In this document: positions 16,652 through 24,873 of the stretch, in pieces | Numbering within the stretch: position 1 is the stretch's first letter | How the letters are laid out: every line of letters begins with the position of its first letter | DNA from: Micromonospora fulviviridis | GTDB taxonomy: Bacteria; Actinomycetota; Actinomycetes; Mycobacteriales; Micromonosporaceae | Assembly (NCBI RefSeq): GCF_014648395.1 | Contig: NZ_BMRA01000017.1 | Span: forward strand, 31,532-95,531 | Direction: 5' to 3' | Length of the DNA: 64,000 nt | Position numbers and translations under genes: made by a program | Notes under the pieces: model-generated | Told to the model about the DNA's origin: nothing | What the model saw: only the letters and a program-made list of their open reading frames with translations | The model's database searches: none

Positions 16652-17736
16652 CCGCCACCGTCACCTCCCACCGCCCGCAGCCGCCGGCCCAGCCGGTCAC
16701 GCTGCGGGCCCGGCGACTTCCGGCGTACGCCGCGCCCGTCATCGCCGTCGTGGCCCTGCTGGCCTCGGCCGGCGTCGTCTACGGCGCCGGCATCGGCGGC
16801 CCGGTCCTGGTCGTGGTCGTCGCTGCGCTGCTCTACCTGGCCGGCCTCTACGCCGCCGCCAACGCGGTGGAGGGCCGCCGGGCCGCCCGCAACCGGACCT
16901 GGAGCGCGCTCATCCACTCCGCCTTCGTGCTCGCGGTGCTGCCGCTGGCCTCGGTGGTCTGGACCCTGGTGAGCAAGGGCTCCGAGCGGCTGGACGGCAA
17001 CTTCTTCGGCACCTCGATGAACAACATCGGGGCCCGGGACGCCAACGGCGGCGCGTACCACGCCATCGTCGGCACCCTGGAGCAGGTCGGCATCGCCACG
17101 CTGATCACCGTCCCGCTCGGCGTGCTCTGCGCGATCTACGTGGTCGAGTACGGCCGGGGCCGGTTCGCCTTCACCATCCGCTTCTTCGTGGACGTGATGA
17201 CCGGCATCCCGTCGATCGTCACCGGCCTGTTCGTGCTGGCCTTCTGGGTGCTGGTCGTCTCGCCGTGGTTCAACGACGGCCGGCCGGGCTTCTCCGGCTT
17301 CGCCGCCGCGCTGGCGCTGAGCGTGCTCATGCTGCCGACCGTGGTCCGCTCCACCGAGGAGATGCTCCGCCTCGTCCCGGCCCCGCTGCGCGAGGGCGCG
17401 TACGCCCTCGGCGTGCCGAAGTGGAAGACCATCCTGCGGGTCGTGCTGCCGACCGCGCTGCCCGGCATCGTCACCGGCATCATGCTCGCCATCGCGCGGG
17501 CCGCCGGCGAGACCGCGCCGGTGCTGCTCGTGGCCGGCGGCGGCGCCGCGATCAACTTCAACCCGTTCGAGAACAACCAGTCGTCGCTGGCTCTCTTCGT
17601 CTACCAGCAGGCCGGCGAGGCCTCGAAGTACTCGCCGGCACGGGCGTGGACCGCGGCGCTGACGCTGGTCGCCCTCGTCCTCATCCTGACCGTCGCGGCG
17701 AAGTTGCTGGCCCGTCGCAACCGGCTCGGCCGATGA
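16648..17736 (+). CDS. pstA: Phosphate ABC transporter permease PstA
   Basis: A 362-residue permease starting at the ATG that overlaps the pstC stop. The N terminus adds extra hydrophobic helices (residues about 27-75) before the canonical PstA core. That core has VMTGIPSIVTGLFVLAFW, the EAA-type loop LREGAYALGVPKWKTILRVV and IMLAIARAAGETAPVLL. It pairs with PstC. The extra N-terminal membrane segments are seen in other actinobacterial PstA proteins as far as I recall. Confidence 0.95.
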   Translation: MTATVTSHRPQPPAQPVTLRARRLPAYAAPVIAVVALLASAGVVYGAGIGGPVLVVVVAALLYLAGLYAAANAVEGRRAARNRTWSALIHSAFVLAVLPLASVVWTLVSKGSERLDGNFFGTSMNNIGARDANGGAYHAIVGTLEQVGIATLITVPLGVLCAIYVVEYGRGRFAFTIRFFVDVMTGIPSIVTGLFVLAFWVLVVSPWFNDGRPGFSGFAAALALSVLMLPTVVRSTEEMLRLVPAPLREGAYALGVPKWKTILRVVLPTALPGIVTGIMLAIARAAGETAPVLLVAGGGAAINFNPFENNQSSLALFVYQQAGEASKYSPARAWTAALTLVALVLILTVAAKLLARRNRLGR

Positions 17737-17756
17737 ACCCCGGAGGTACCACCACC

Positions 17757-18533
17757 ATGGCCAAGCGCATCGAAGCCACCGACGTCACCGCCTACTACGG
17801 CGGGTTCAAGGCGATCGAGAACATCAGCCTGACCGTCGAACCAAAGACCGTCACCGCCCTGATCGGCCCGTCCGGCTGCGGCAAGTCCACCTTCCTGCGG
17901 TCGATCAACCGGATGCACGAGGTGCTCCCGGGTGCCCGGGTCGAGGGCAGCCTGACCATCGACAACCAGGACATCTACGACCGGGACGTGGACGTCACCG
18001 CGGTCCGCCGGATGATCGGCATGGTCTTCCAGCGGCCGAACCCGTTCCCCACCATGAGCATCTTCGAGAACGTGGTGGCCGGCCTGCGGCTCAACGGCGT
18101 CCGGCGCAAGTCGATCCTGGAGGAGGCGGCCGAGAAGGCGCTCCGCTCGGCGAACCTGTGGGACGAGGTGAAGGACCGGCTCGGCAAGCCCGGCGCCGGC
18201 CTCTCCGGCGGTCAGCAGCAGCGGCTCTGCATCGCCCGGACCATCGCGGTCGAGCCGCAGGTGGTGCTCATGGACGAGCCCTGCTCGGCGCTGGACCCGA
18301 TCTCCACGCTGGCCATCGAGGACCTGATGTTCCAGCTCAAGGACAAGTTCACCATCATCATCGTCACGCACAACATGCAGCAGGCCGCCCGGGTGTCGGA
18401 CCGGACCGCCTTCTTCTCGATCGAGAAGACCGGCGACCCGGGCCGGCTCATCGAGTACGACAACACGCAGAAGATCTTCAGCAACCCGAGCCAGAAGAAG
18501 ACCGAGGACTACATCACCGGCCGCTTCGGCTGA
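17757..18533 (+). CDS. pstB: Phosphate ABC transporter ATPase PstB
   Basis: A 258-residue ATPase starting MAKRIEATDVTAYYGG behind GGAGG (17742-17746). The nucleotide-binding motifs are complete: Walker A GPSGCGKST, Q-loop FQRPNPFP, signature LSGGQQQR, Walker B VVLMDEP and the H-loop IVTHNMQQ. It powers PstSCA. An ATG at 17733 overlapping the pstA stop is a less likely start. The operon ends at a strong hairpin 20 nt downstream. Confidence 0.96.
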   Translation: MAKRIEATDVTAYYGGFKAIENISLTVEPKTVTALIGPSGCGKSTFLRSINRMHEVLPGARVEGSLTIDNQDIYDRDVDVTAVRRMIGMVFQRPNPFPTMSIFENVVAGLRLNGVRRKSILEEAAEKALRSANLWDEVKDRLGKPGAGLSGGQQQRLCIARTIAVEPQVVLMDEPCSALDPISTLAIEDLMFQLKDKFTIIIVTHNMQQAARVSDRTAFFSIEKTGDPGRLIEYDNTQKIFSNPSQKKTEDYITGRFG

Positions 18534-18552
18534 GCCGCTGGTCCCGGTCCGC

Positions 18553-18584
18553 GAGGGCCCCGGTCGATCCCGACCGGGGCCCTC
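18553..18584 (+). terminator. Terminator hairpin of the pst operon
   Basis: GAGGGCCCCGGTCG (18553-18566) pairs perfectly with 18571-18584 around a 4-nt loop. It lies between pstB and the convergent epoxide hydrolase gene and may serve both strands. Confidence 0.8.
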
Positions 18585-18606
18585 GGCGTGTCCGCGTCCG
18601 GCCGCC

Positions 18607-19797
18607 TCAGCGCAGCGCGGCGAAGAACTGCCGGAGGTCCGCCGCCAGCAGGTCGGGCACCTGGTGGGCGGCGAAGTGCCCGCCCCGGTCGTAGGTGTGC
18701 CAGGAGACGATGTTCTTGTGGTCGCGCTCGGCGAGCGTACGGATCGACTGGAAGTCCCAGGCGAAGTTGGCCAGGCCGAGCGGCACCGTGGTCGGCTCCG
18801 GCGCCACCGTGCCCCGGCCGTTGACCTTCTGCGTCGGGTGCACCACCTCGGCGTCCTCGTAGTAGTAGCGGGCCGCCGAGGCGGCCGTGTTGGTCAGCCA
18901 GTAGATGGTCGTGTTGGTGAGCACGTGGTCGGGGTCGATCTGGTCCCCCATGAGCTGGCCCAGCCAGCCGAGCAGGCCCACCGGCGAGTCGGCCAGCGCG
19001 TGCGCGACGTTCTGCGGCTCGGTGGAGTGCAGCTTGTCGTAGCCGCCCCGCCGCTGCACGAACCAGTCGGCGAACGCCACCTTGCCCCGCTCCTCCTCGG
19101 TGAGCGCGGCCAGCTCGGCGGGATCACCGGACGGCAGCGAGAAGACCTGCGTGACGTGCACACCGAGCACGTGCTCCGGGTCGGCCCGGCCCACCTCGGG
19201 CGACACGAACGCGCCGAGGTCGTTGCCGGCCGCGCCGTACCGCTCGTAGCCGAGGCGGCGCATCAGCTCGGCCCAGGCGCGGGCCACCCGGTGCCGGTTC
19301 CAGCCGCGCTCCCGGGTCGGCCCGGAGAAGCCGAAGCCGGGCACCGACGGGATGACCAGGTGGAAGGCATCGGCCGGGTCGCCGCCGTGTGCCCGCGGGT
19401 CGGTCAGCGGACCGATCACGTCCAGCCACTCGGCGACGGTGCCGGGCCAGCCGTGGGTGAGGATCAGCGGAGTGGCGTCCGGCTCGGCCGAGCGGACGTG
19501 CAGGAAGTGGATCCGCTGCCCGTCGATCTCGGTGATGAACTGCGGGTACGCGTTGAGCCGCGCCTCCCACCCCCGCCAGTCGTACGCCGTGCGCCAGCGC
19601 TCGGCCAGCCGCTGCACCCAGCTCAGCGGGACGCCGTACTCCCAACCGGGCGGGACGGGGCCGGCGGGCGCGGCCGGGTCGGGGTCGGCGGGCAGCTCCT
19701 CGGCCCAGCGGGTCCGGGCCAGCCGGTCGGCGAGGTCGTCCAGGTCGGCCTGCGGGACGTCGATACGGAACGGGACGATCGCGGTGTTGTCTACCAT
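18607..19797 (-). CDS. Epoxide hydrolase (alpha/beta hydrolase, EHN-type)
   Basis: A 396-residue protein. The first 110 residues are the epoxide-hydrolase N-terminal domain (FRIDVPQADLDDLADRLART, WVQRLAERWRTAYDWR). The alpha/beta domain has the oxyanion loop ILTHGWPGTVAEW and the nucleophile elbow AAGNDLGAFV with Asp. The late YDRGGHFAAHQVPDLLAADL supplies the catalytic His. It opens epoxides to diols in the cytoplasm; the substrate is unknown. The ATG at 19797 is preferred over a GTG two codons earlier. It is divergent from a WYL-domain regulator across a 63-bp gap with a palindrome, suggesting local control. Confidence 0.9.
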   Translation of the reverse strand: MVDNTAIVPFRIDVPQADLDDLADRLARTRWAEELPADPDPAAPAGPVPPGWEYGVPLSWVQRLAERWRTAYDWRGWEARLNAYPQFITEIDGQRIHFLHVRSAEPDATPLILTHGWPGTVAEWLDVIGPLTDPRAHGGDPADAFHLVIPSVPGFGFSGPTRERGWNRHRVARAWAELMRRLGYERYGAAGNDLGAFVSPEVGRADPEHVLGVHVTQVFSLPSGDPAELAALTEEERGKVAFADWFVQRRGGYDKLHSTEPQNVAHALADSPVGLLGWLGQLMGDQIDPDHVLTNTTIYWLTNTAASAARYYYEDAEVVHPTQKVNGRGTVAPEPTTVPLGLANFAWDFQSIRTLAERDHKNIVSWHTYDRGGHFAAHQVPDLLAADLRQFFAALR

Positions 19798-19817
19798 GCC
19801 CACGAGCGTAGGGATCG

Positions 19818-19840
19818 ATTAGGAACACTCCCTTCCTAAT
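19818..19840. promoter_or_regulatory. Palindromic operator between epoxide hydrolase and WYL regulator
   Basis: ATTAGGAA-CACTCCC-TTCCTAAT is a perfect 8-bp inverted repeat and the most A/T-rich patch of the 63-bp divergent gap. It is 20 nt from each start codon. Binding by the adjacent HTH/WYL protein is the simplest reading. Confidence 0.65.
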
Positions 19841-19860
19841 GCCCTGGCAGAATCCGGGAA

Positions 19861-20817
19861 ATGTTGGAGACCTCGGCGCGCCTGCTGCGCCTGCTCTCGC
19901 TGTTGCAGTCCCCGCGCGACTGGACCGGCACCGAACTGGCCGAGCGCCTGGCGGTGAGCACCCGGACCGTGCGCAACGACGTGGAGCGGCTGCGCGCCCT
20001 CGGCTACCCCGTGCACGGCACCCGGGGCGCCGTCGGCGGCTACCGGCTGGGCGCCGGCGCGGCCCTGCCCCCGCTGCTCCTCGACGACGAGGAGGCGGTG
20101 GCGGTGGCGGTCGGCCTGCGGACGGCAGCGGGCGGCAGCGTCGCCGGAATCGAGGAGACCTCGCTGCGGGCGCTGGCCAAGCTGGAGCAGGTGCTCCCCC
20201 ACCGGCTGCGCCGCCGGGTCACCGCCCTGCACACGCACACCGTCCGGGTGCCGCACGACGAGCCGGGCCCGACCGTGGACGCCGAGACGCTCAGCGTCCT
20301 CAGCGCCGCCTGCCGGGACCGGGAGCGGTTGCGCTTCGACTACGTCCGGCACGACGGGACCGCGGACCGGCGGGATGTCGAGCCGTACCGGCTGGTCAAC
20401 TGGGGCCGGCGCTGGTACCTGGTGGCCTTCGACCCGGCGCGGGACGACTGGCGCACCTTCCGGGTGGACCGGATCAGCCCGCGTACCCCGACCGGCCCCC
20501 GGTTCGCGGCCCGCGAGCTGCCCGGGGACGTGGTGGACCGGGTCCGGCACGGGGTCTCGTCGGCCGCCTGGCGGCACCGGGCCACGATCCGCGTGCACGC
20601 CCCCGCCGAGGTGGTGGCCGACCGGATCAACCCGGCCGTCGGCACCGTCGAGCCGACCGGCGACGCGACCTGCCTCCTGCACACCGGCGCCGACCGCCTG
20701 GAGACCATCGCGGTCTGGCTCGGCCTGCTGGACCTCGACTTCACGGTGGAAGACCCGCCCGAACTGGCCGACCTGCTGCGCGCCCTCGCGGCCCGCTACC
20801 TCCGCGCCGCCGGCTGA
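19861..20817 (+). CDS. HTH/WYL-domain transcriptional regulator
   Basis: A 318-residue protein. The N-terminal winged helix (LLRLLSLLQSPRDWTGTELA, STRTVRNDVERLRALGYPV) is followed by a WYL domain with NWGRRWYLVAFDPARDDWRTFRVDR, and a WCX C-terminal extension. WYL domains sense small molecules or nucleic-acid ligands. It probably controls the divergent epoxide hydrolase gene and itself through the palindrome at 19818-19840. It is 3 bp from the convergent Nudix gene. Confidence 0.92.
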   Translation: MLETSARLLRLLSLLQSPRDWTGTELAERLAVSTRTVRNDVERLRALGYPVHGTRGAVGGYRLGAGAALPPLLLDDEEAVAVAVGLRTAAGGSVAGIEETSLRALAKLEQVLPHRLRRRVTALHTHTVRVPHDEPGPTVDAETLSVLSAACRDRERLRFDYVRHDGTADRRDVEPYRLVNWGRRWYLVAFDPARDDWRTFRVDRISPRTPTGPRFAARELPGDVVDRVRHGVSSAAWRHRATIRVHAPAEVVADRINPAVGTVEPTGDATCLLHTGADRLETIAVWLGLLDLDFTVEDPPELADLLRALAARYLRAAG

Positions 20818-20820
20818 CCC

Positions 20821-21648
20821 TCAGGAGAGGCGGAAGCGGGGCGCCTCGGCGTCGGAGAGGTCGAGGTGCGGCGTGACCGGGGTGCCGGGGTCGCGTCCGG
20901 CCGCCGCACGGGCCACGCCGGCGAGGTCGCCGGCGGCGGCGACCTCGCCGAGGGTGACCATCGTGGGCGGAAGCATGGTCAGCTCACCGGCCTCCGCCCG
21001 GGACAGGGCGTCCGCCGGGCGCAGCCACAGCGTGTGGTCGGCCTCGCCGGAGACGTCCCGGGTCCGCTGCCCCTCCGGCAGCAAAGCGACGAAGAAGTAC
21101 GTGTCGAAGCGGCGCGGCTCGAACTCCGGGGTGATCCACCGGCTCCACGGCAGCAGCAGGTCGGAGCGGAGGGTGAGGCCCTGCCCGGCCAGCAGGTCGG
21201 CGAAGCCGGTCCGCCGGGCCACCAGGTCCTGCCGGGCCGCCTCCCAGTCGTCCCCGCTCACGTCGCCCACCACGGTCCCGCCGTCCGGGCCGGCCAGCAG
21301 CACGCCCGCCTCCTCGAAGACCTCCCGCGCGGCGGCGCAGACCACCGCCTGCGCGGCGGCCGGGTCGAGGCGGAGCCGCTCGCCCCAGCCCGCCGGCGTC
21401 GGGCCGGCCCAGCCCAGGTGGGCCTGCGAGTCGGAGCGGTCCACGCCGCCGCCGGGGAAGGCGTACATGCCGCCGAAGGCCATGGCGGCCACCCGGCGGA
21501 TCAGGTACACCTCGAAGTCGGCGCCGGCCGGGCGGAGCAGCAGCACGGTGGCGGCGACCCGGGGCACGGCCGGCACGCCGCCCTCGGCGCGGAACCGGCG
21601 GGCGTGCTCCACCAGGGCGGGGGGTGCGGCGAAGCCGTCGATCGTCAT
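20821..21648 (-). CDS. Nudix hydrolase (NUDT19-like)
   Basis: A 275-residue protein. AFPGGGVDRSDS opens the Nudix fold, and the REVFEEAGVLL helix carrying the catalytic glutamates follows after an insertion of some 35 residues. This split arrangement is found in the NUDT19/RP2-type branch, some of which hydrolyse CoA esters. Length and the RRFDTYFFVALLPEG strand fit that branch. The substrate is not shown. It is convergent with the WYL regulator and starts about 95 bp from a long palindrome. Confidence 0.85.
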   Translation of the reverse strand: MTIDGFAAPPALVEHARRFRAEGGVPAVPRVAATVLLLRPAGADFEVYLIRRVAAMAFGGMYAFPGGGVDRSDSQAHLGWAGPTPAGWGERLRLDPAAAQAVVCAAAREVFEEAGVLLAGPDGGTVVGDVSGDDWEAARQDLVARRTGFADLLAGQGLTLRSDLLLPWSRWITPEFEPRRFDTYFFVALLPEGQRTRDVSGEADHTLWLRPADALSRAEAGELTMLPPTMVTLGEVAAAGDLAGVARAAAGRDPGTPVTPHLDLSDAEAPRFRLS

Positions 21649-21743
21649 GACCCGAGCCTAGTTCCCGACCAGTCGATCATCAGTCCGGCAGCAGGACGGC
21701 CACGACGGCGTCAGACCGGCCACCGCCGACAAAGGGCGGCTCC

Positions 21744-21790
21744 GATCTTGGACAGTTTCCGTTCGTCACGAGCGGAAACTGTCCAAGATC
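21744..21790. repeat. Long A/T-rich hairpin, 22-bp stem
   Basis: GATCTTGGACAGTTTCCG and four further bases (21744-21765) pair with 21769-21790 around a 3-nt loop, with a single G:T wobble. It stands in the 425-bp gap between the divergent Nudix and Gfo/Idh genes. It begins and ends with GATC like the 3016-3071 element and is much richer in A/T than its surroundings. No gene starts directly beside it. Confidence 0.7.
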
Positions 21791-21923
21791 TCGCCGGAGT
21801 GGCGGTGTCCCGCACCGGGCGACCGCGCCACCTCGCCGAGAAGCGGTCGGGACGCTCGGCTCACCGGAGCCTCAGCGCGATGGCGCGGGCCTCCTCGTCG
21901 GTCAGCGGCCCGGGATCGTCGGC

Positions 21924-22016
21924 GTGCGGGACTCGAAGGACCCGAGCGGGCCGGCGCTGGTCATTTCCCCGGCCGCGTGGCGCGCCTTCGTCGCCGGGGT
22001 CGCTCACCGGTCCTGA
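21924..22016 (+). pseudogene. Remnant of a DUF397 gene (C-terminal half)
   Basis: The frame reads GVRDSKDPSGPALVISPAAW and then RAFVAGVAHRS before TGA at 22014-22016, an almost textbook DUF397 C-terminal half. The N-terminal WRKSSxSG...CVEV half is missing: the frame upstream (QRDGAGLLVGQRPGIV) is unrelated apart from the last few residues. DUF397 proteins normally pair with an XRE-type regulator, and none is near. It therefore looks like a decayed copy, although a 30-residue product from GTG 21924 is formally possible. Confidence 0.6.
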
Positions 22017-22074
22017 TTTCCCGACGGGTGGATCTTCTGTCCGGCGGCGCGACGGCCCGGGATAGCGTGCCGGC

Positions 22075-23043
22075 ATGACGCGTTGGGGAATCCTGGCCAC
22101 CGGCCACATCGCCGCCCGCTTCGCCGAGGACCTGCGGCTGGTGCCGGAGGCCGAGCTGGTGGCGGTCGGCTCGCGTACCCGGGAGAGCGCCGAGCTGTTC
22201 GCCCGGCGGCACGACGTGCCCCGGGCGTACGCCTCCTGGGCGGAACTGGCCGCGGACCCGGACGTGGACGTCATCTACGTCGCCACCCCGCACGCCGCGC
22301 ACCACGAGGCGGCCCTGACCTGCCTGGCCGGCGACAAGGCCGTGCTGGTGGAGAAGCCCTGCACGCTCGACCTGGCCACCACCACGGAGCTGGTCGAGAC
22401 GGCCCGCGCCCGCGGTCTCTTCCTCATGGAGGCCATGTGGATGCGGACCAACCCGCTCATCCTGCGGGTGCTGGAGCTGATCCGGGACGGCGCGATCGGC
22501 GAGGTGACCCACGTCCGGGCGGACTTCGGGGCGGCCGGCCCGTTCCCGCCGGAGCACCGGATGCGGGCGCGGACGCTCGGCGGCGGCGCCCTGCTCGACC
22601 TCGGGGTCTACCCGCTGAGCCTGGCGCACCTCCTGCTCGGCGTCCCCGAGCACGTGCAGGCCTGGGCCAGGCTCAGCCCGGAGAAGGTGGACGAGAACAC
22701 GGGCATCGTCCTGGGCTGGAACTCCGGGGCGGTGGCGACGCTGAGCTGCGGGATGGTCGGCGCCACGGCGATCACCGCCGCGATCACCGGCACGACCGGC
22801 CGGATCGACCTTCCGGAGCCGTTCTACCGGCCCGGCGCCGCGGTGCTGCACCGGCTCGGCGCGGAGCCGGAGACCATCCCGGCCGACCTGACCGGCGGCG
22901 GCTACCAGCACGAGGCGATCGAGGTGCAGCGCTGCCTGGCGGCCGGGCTGATCGAGAGCCCGCTGGTGCCGCACGCCGCCACCCTGGAGGTGATGGGCCT
23001 GCTGGACGACATCAAGGGCCGGATCGGCGTCTCCTACGCGTGA
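22075..23043 (+). CDS. Gfo/Idh/MocA-family oxidoreductase
   Basis: A 322-residue protein. A Rossmann start (WGILATGHIAARFAEDL), the second strand VAVGSRTRESAELFARRH and the family's VLVEKPCTLD with the catalytic Lys are followed by the alpha/beta C-terminal domain (GGGALLDLGVYPLSLAHLLLG). These enzymes reduce or oxidise sugars and related compounds with NAD(P). The MEAMWMRTNP segment resembles trans-1,2-dihydrobenzene-1,2-diol dehydrogenase-like members. The substrate is not shown. The stop codon lies in the stem of a strong terminator shared with the convergent phosphate transporter. Confidence 0.9.
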   Translation: MTRWGILATGHIAARFAEDLRLVPEAELVAVGSRTRESAELFARRHDVPRAYASWAELAADPDVDVIYVATPHAAHHEAALTCLAGDKAVLVEKPCTLDLATTTELVETARARGLFLMEAMWMRTNPLILRVLELIRDGAIGEVTHVRADFGAAGPFPPEHRMRARTLGGGALLDLGVYPLSLAHLLLGVPEHVQAWARLSPEKVDENTGIVLGWNSGAVATLSCGMVGATAITAAITGTTGRIDLPEPFYRPGAAVLHRLGAEPETIPADLTGGGYQHEAIEVQRCLAAGLIESPLVPHAATLEVMGLLDDIKGRIGVSYA

Positions 23044-23074
23044 GGGGTCCCCCGCCACGGCGGGGGACCCCTCA
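23041..23074. terminator. Bidirectional terminator, 16-bp perfect stem
   Basis: TGAGGGGTCCCCCGCC (23041-23056) pairs with 23059-23074 around a 2-nt loop. It starts at the stop codon of the oxidoreductase gene and lies 12 nt beyond the stop of the convergent pit gene. Confidence 0.85.
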
Positions 23075-23086
23075 CGCGTCAGGCGC

Positions 23087-24091
23087 TCAGAAGAACGGGC
23101 GGACCAGCAGGTACGCCAGGCAGGCGATGGCCGCGGCGGCCGGGAACGTGATGATCCAGGCGATCACGATGTTGCCGGCCACGTTCCAGCGGACCGCGGA
23201 GAGCCGCTTGGTCGCGCCGACACCCATGATCGCCGAGGTGATCGTGTGGGTGGTGGAGATCGGGGCCTTCAACACCAGGGCGTTGAAGTAGAGCACGGCG
23301 CTGGCCACGGTCTCGGCCGCGAAGCCCTCGGGCGGGCCCAGGTCGATGATCTTCCGGCCCAGGGTGCGGATGATCCGCCAGCCGCCCGCGTAGGTGCCAG
23401 CCGCCAGCATGGCCGCCGAGGTCCAGAACACCCAGCCGGGGATGTGCGTCTTGGACTCCTGGAAGCCACCGGTGTAGAGGGCCAGCACGATGATGCCCAT
23501 GGTCTTGGCGGCGTCCTGCATACCGTGGCCGACCGACATGGCGGCGGCCGAGAGGGTCTGCGCCCACCGGAAGCCCCGGTTGAGCTTGCCGGGCTGGCCC
23601 TTCCGGAACAGCCACAGGATGGCCAGCATCACGAGGAAGCCGAGCACCAGGCCGACAACCGGCGAGAGCACCATCGGGATGATGACCTTCTCGAGGATGT
23701 TGCCCCACTGCACGACGCCGTCGGCGGCGAAGAGGGTCGCGCCGACCAGCCCGCCGAACAGGGCGTGCGAGGACGACGAGGGCAGGCCGAAGTACCAGGT
23801 GATCAGGTTCCAGGCGATCGCGCCGAGCACCCCGGCGAAGACCACCCCCAGGCTCTCGACCCCGGTGGGCAGGGTGACCAGCCCGTCGCCGACGGTCTTG
23901 GCCACCCCGGCGCCGAAGTGCGCGCCGACGAAGTTGCCGACGGCGGCCAGCGCGAGGGCGACCCGGGGTGTCAGCGCCCGGGTGGACACGCTGGTGGCGA
24001 TCGCGTTGGCCGCGTCATGGAAGCCGTTCGTGTAGTCGAACGCCATGGCGACCACGATCACCGCCAGCACGGCGATGAGTTCGGGACTCAC
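23087..24091 (-). CDS. pit: Low-affinity inorganic phosphate transporter (PiT)
   Basis: A 334-residue PiT-family permease with the duplicated signature: AFDYTNGFHDAANAIATSVSTRAL near the N terminus and ISTTHTITSAIMGVGATKRLSAVRW near the C terminus. About ten hydrophobic segments are present. It moves metal-phosphate by H+ symport across the cytoplasmic membrane. It follows the PhoU-like gene by 4 nt, so the two form one operon. A triple GTTCACC-type repeat lies about 120 nt before the operon start, suggesting phosphate-dependent control. Confidence 0.95.
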   Translation of the reverse strand: MSPELIAVLAVIVVAMAFDYTNGFHDAANAIATSVSTRALTPRVALALAAVGNFVGAHFGAGVAKTVGDGLVTLPTGVESLGVVFAGVLGAIAWNLITWYFGLPSSSSHALFGGLVGATLFAADGVVQWGNILEKVIIPMVLSPVVGLVLGFLVMLAILWLFRKGQPGKLNRGFRWAQTLSAAAMSVGHGMQDAAKTMGIIVLALYTGGFQESKTHIPGWVFWTSAAMLAAGTYAGGWRIIRTLGRKIIDLGPPEGFAAETVASAVLYFNALVLKAPISTTHTITSAIMGVGATKRLSAVRWNVAGNIVIAWIITFPAAAAIACLAYLLVRPFF

Positions 24092-24095
24092 AGGA

Positions 24096-24722
24096 TCAGG
24101 ACTCCTTGACCGCGATGGTCTCGACGGTGTTGGCCACGTGCTCGAAGGCGTCGCAGGCGGCCTCCAGCTCGTCGGCCACCTCCTTCATCTTCAGCACCGT
24201 GAGCGCGTCGTACTCACCGCTGAAGAGGCGGACCAGCAGCATCCGGTACGCCTGGTCACCGTCGTTCTCGAGCCGGTTGCACTCGATCCAGTAGTCCTCA
24301 AGATCCTTCATCGACTTCAGCCGGGGCATCGCCTCGGCGGTCAGCTTGGCCTGCTGGTCGAGCACGTTCACCAGCTCGTGCATCTCGCGCGGCAGCGACG
24401 GCAGCTTGGTCAGGCCGTAGAGGTAGAGGAGGTTGCCGACCGCCTCCAGGTGGTCCATCACGTCGTCGAGCAGCGAGCCCAGACGGTAGATGTCCTCCCG
24501 GTCGAACGGGGTGATGAAGGTGGAGTTGATCTTCTTGTAGAGCTCGTGGGTGATCTGGTCGCTGTCGTGCTCGACCTCGGTGAGCCGCTCGCTCACCGAC
24601 TGGACCTCGACATCCGGCAGACCCAGCTCGTTGAGCAGCTCGGTCCCCTTCACCAGGTTCTGCGCGGCCCTGGTGAAGAGCTCGTAGAAGGCGCCCTCGG
24701 TGGGACGGAAGGAAAACTTCAC
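24096..24722 (-). CDS. PhoU-like DUF47-family Pit accessory protein
   Basis: A 208-residue all-helical protein starting at GTG (MKFSFRPTEGAFYELFTRAA). PhoU-type metal-binding motifs with acidic clusters are visible: EVEHDSDQITHELYKKIN and LVRLFSGEYDALTVLKMKEVADELEAACD. The PFDREDIYRLGSLLDDVMD segment is characteristic of DUF47. Members are encoded beside PiT and are thought to regulate its activity. It is the first gene of the pit operon. Confidence 0.93.
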   Translation of the reverse strand: MKFSFRPTEGAFYELFTRAAQNLVKGTELLNELGLPDVEVQSVSERLTEVEHDSDQITHELYKKINSTFITPFDREDIYRLGSLLDDVMDHLEAVGNLLYLYGLTKLPSLPREMHELVNVLDQQAKLTAEAMPRLKSMKDLEDYWIECNRLENDGDQAYRMLLVRLFSGEYDALTVLKMKEVADELEAACDAFEHVANTVETIAVKES

Positions 24723-24840
24723 AGCACGGACCTCGTCGTGTCGGTGGAAGGGTGGCCGTCGCCCCGGAAGGCGTCTGCTCTGCGAATGCTAGGTACCCCG
24801 TGGAACCGGGCAGCCGCCGGCCCACCCCTGGTCAGGCCCG

Positions 24841-24873
24841 ATTCACCGCTCGTTCACCTGCCGTTCACCTTGC
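24841..24873. promoter_or_regulatory. Triple PHO-box repeat at the 3' end of the PPK2 gene
   Basis: Three contiguous 11-nt units, ATTCACCGCTC, GTTCACCTGCC and GTTCACCTTGC, read on the plus strand. They fit the PhoP operator better than the pstS site. They lie about 120-150 nt upstream of the minus-strand phoU-like/pit operon, in reverse orientation, and overlap the last ten codons of the minus-strand PPK2 gene. Which promoter they serve is inference; the pit operon is the nearest. Confidence 0.75.

Noticed and set aside
21861..22274. Minus-strand 137-codon frame ending in a plausible LTDEEARAIALRLR tail
   Set aside because: Most of it is antisense to the Gfo/Idh gene, and no good start lies near the plausible tail. 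The DUF397 remnant on the other strand explains the local coding signal better.
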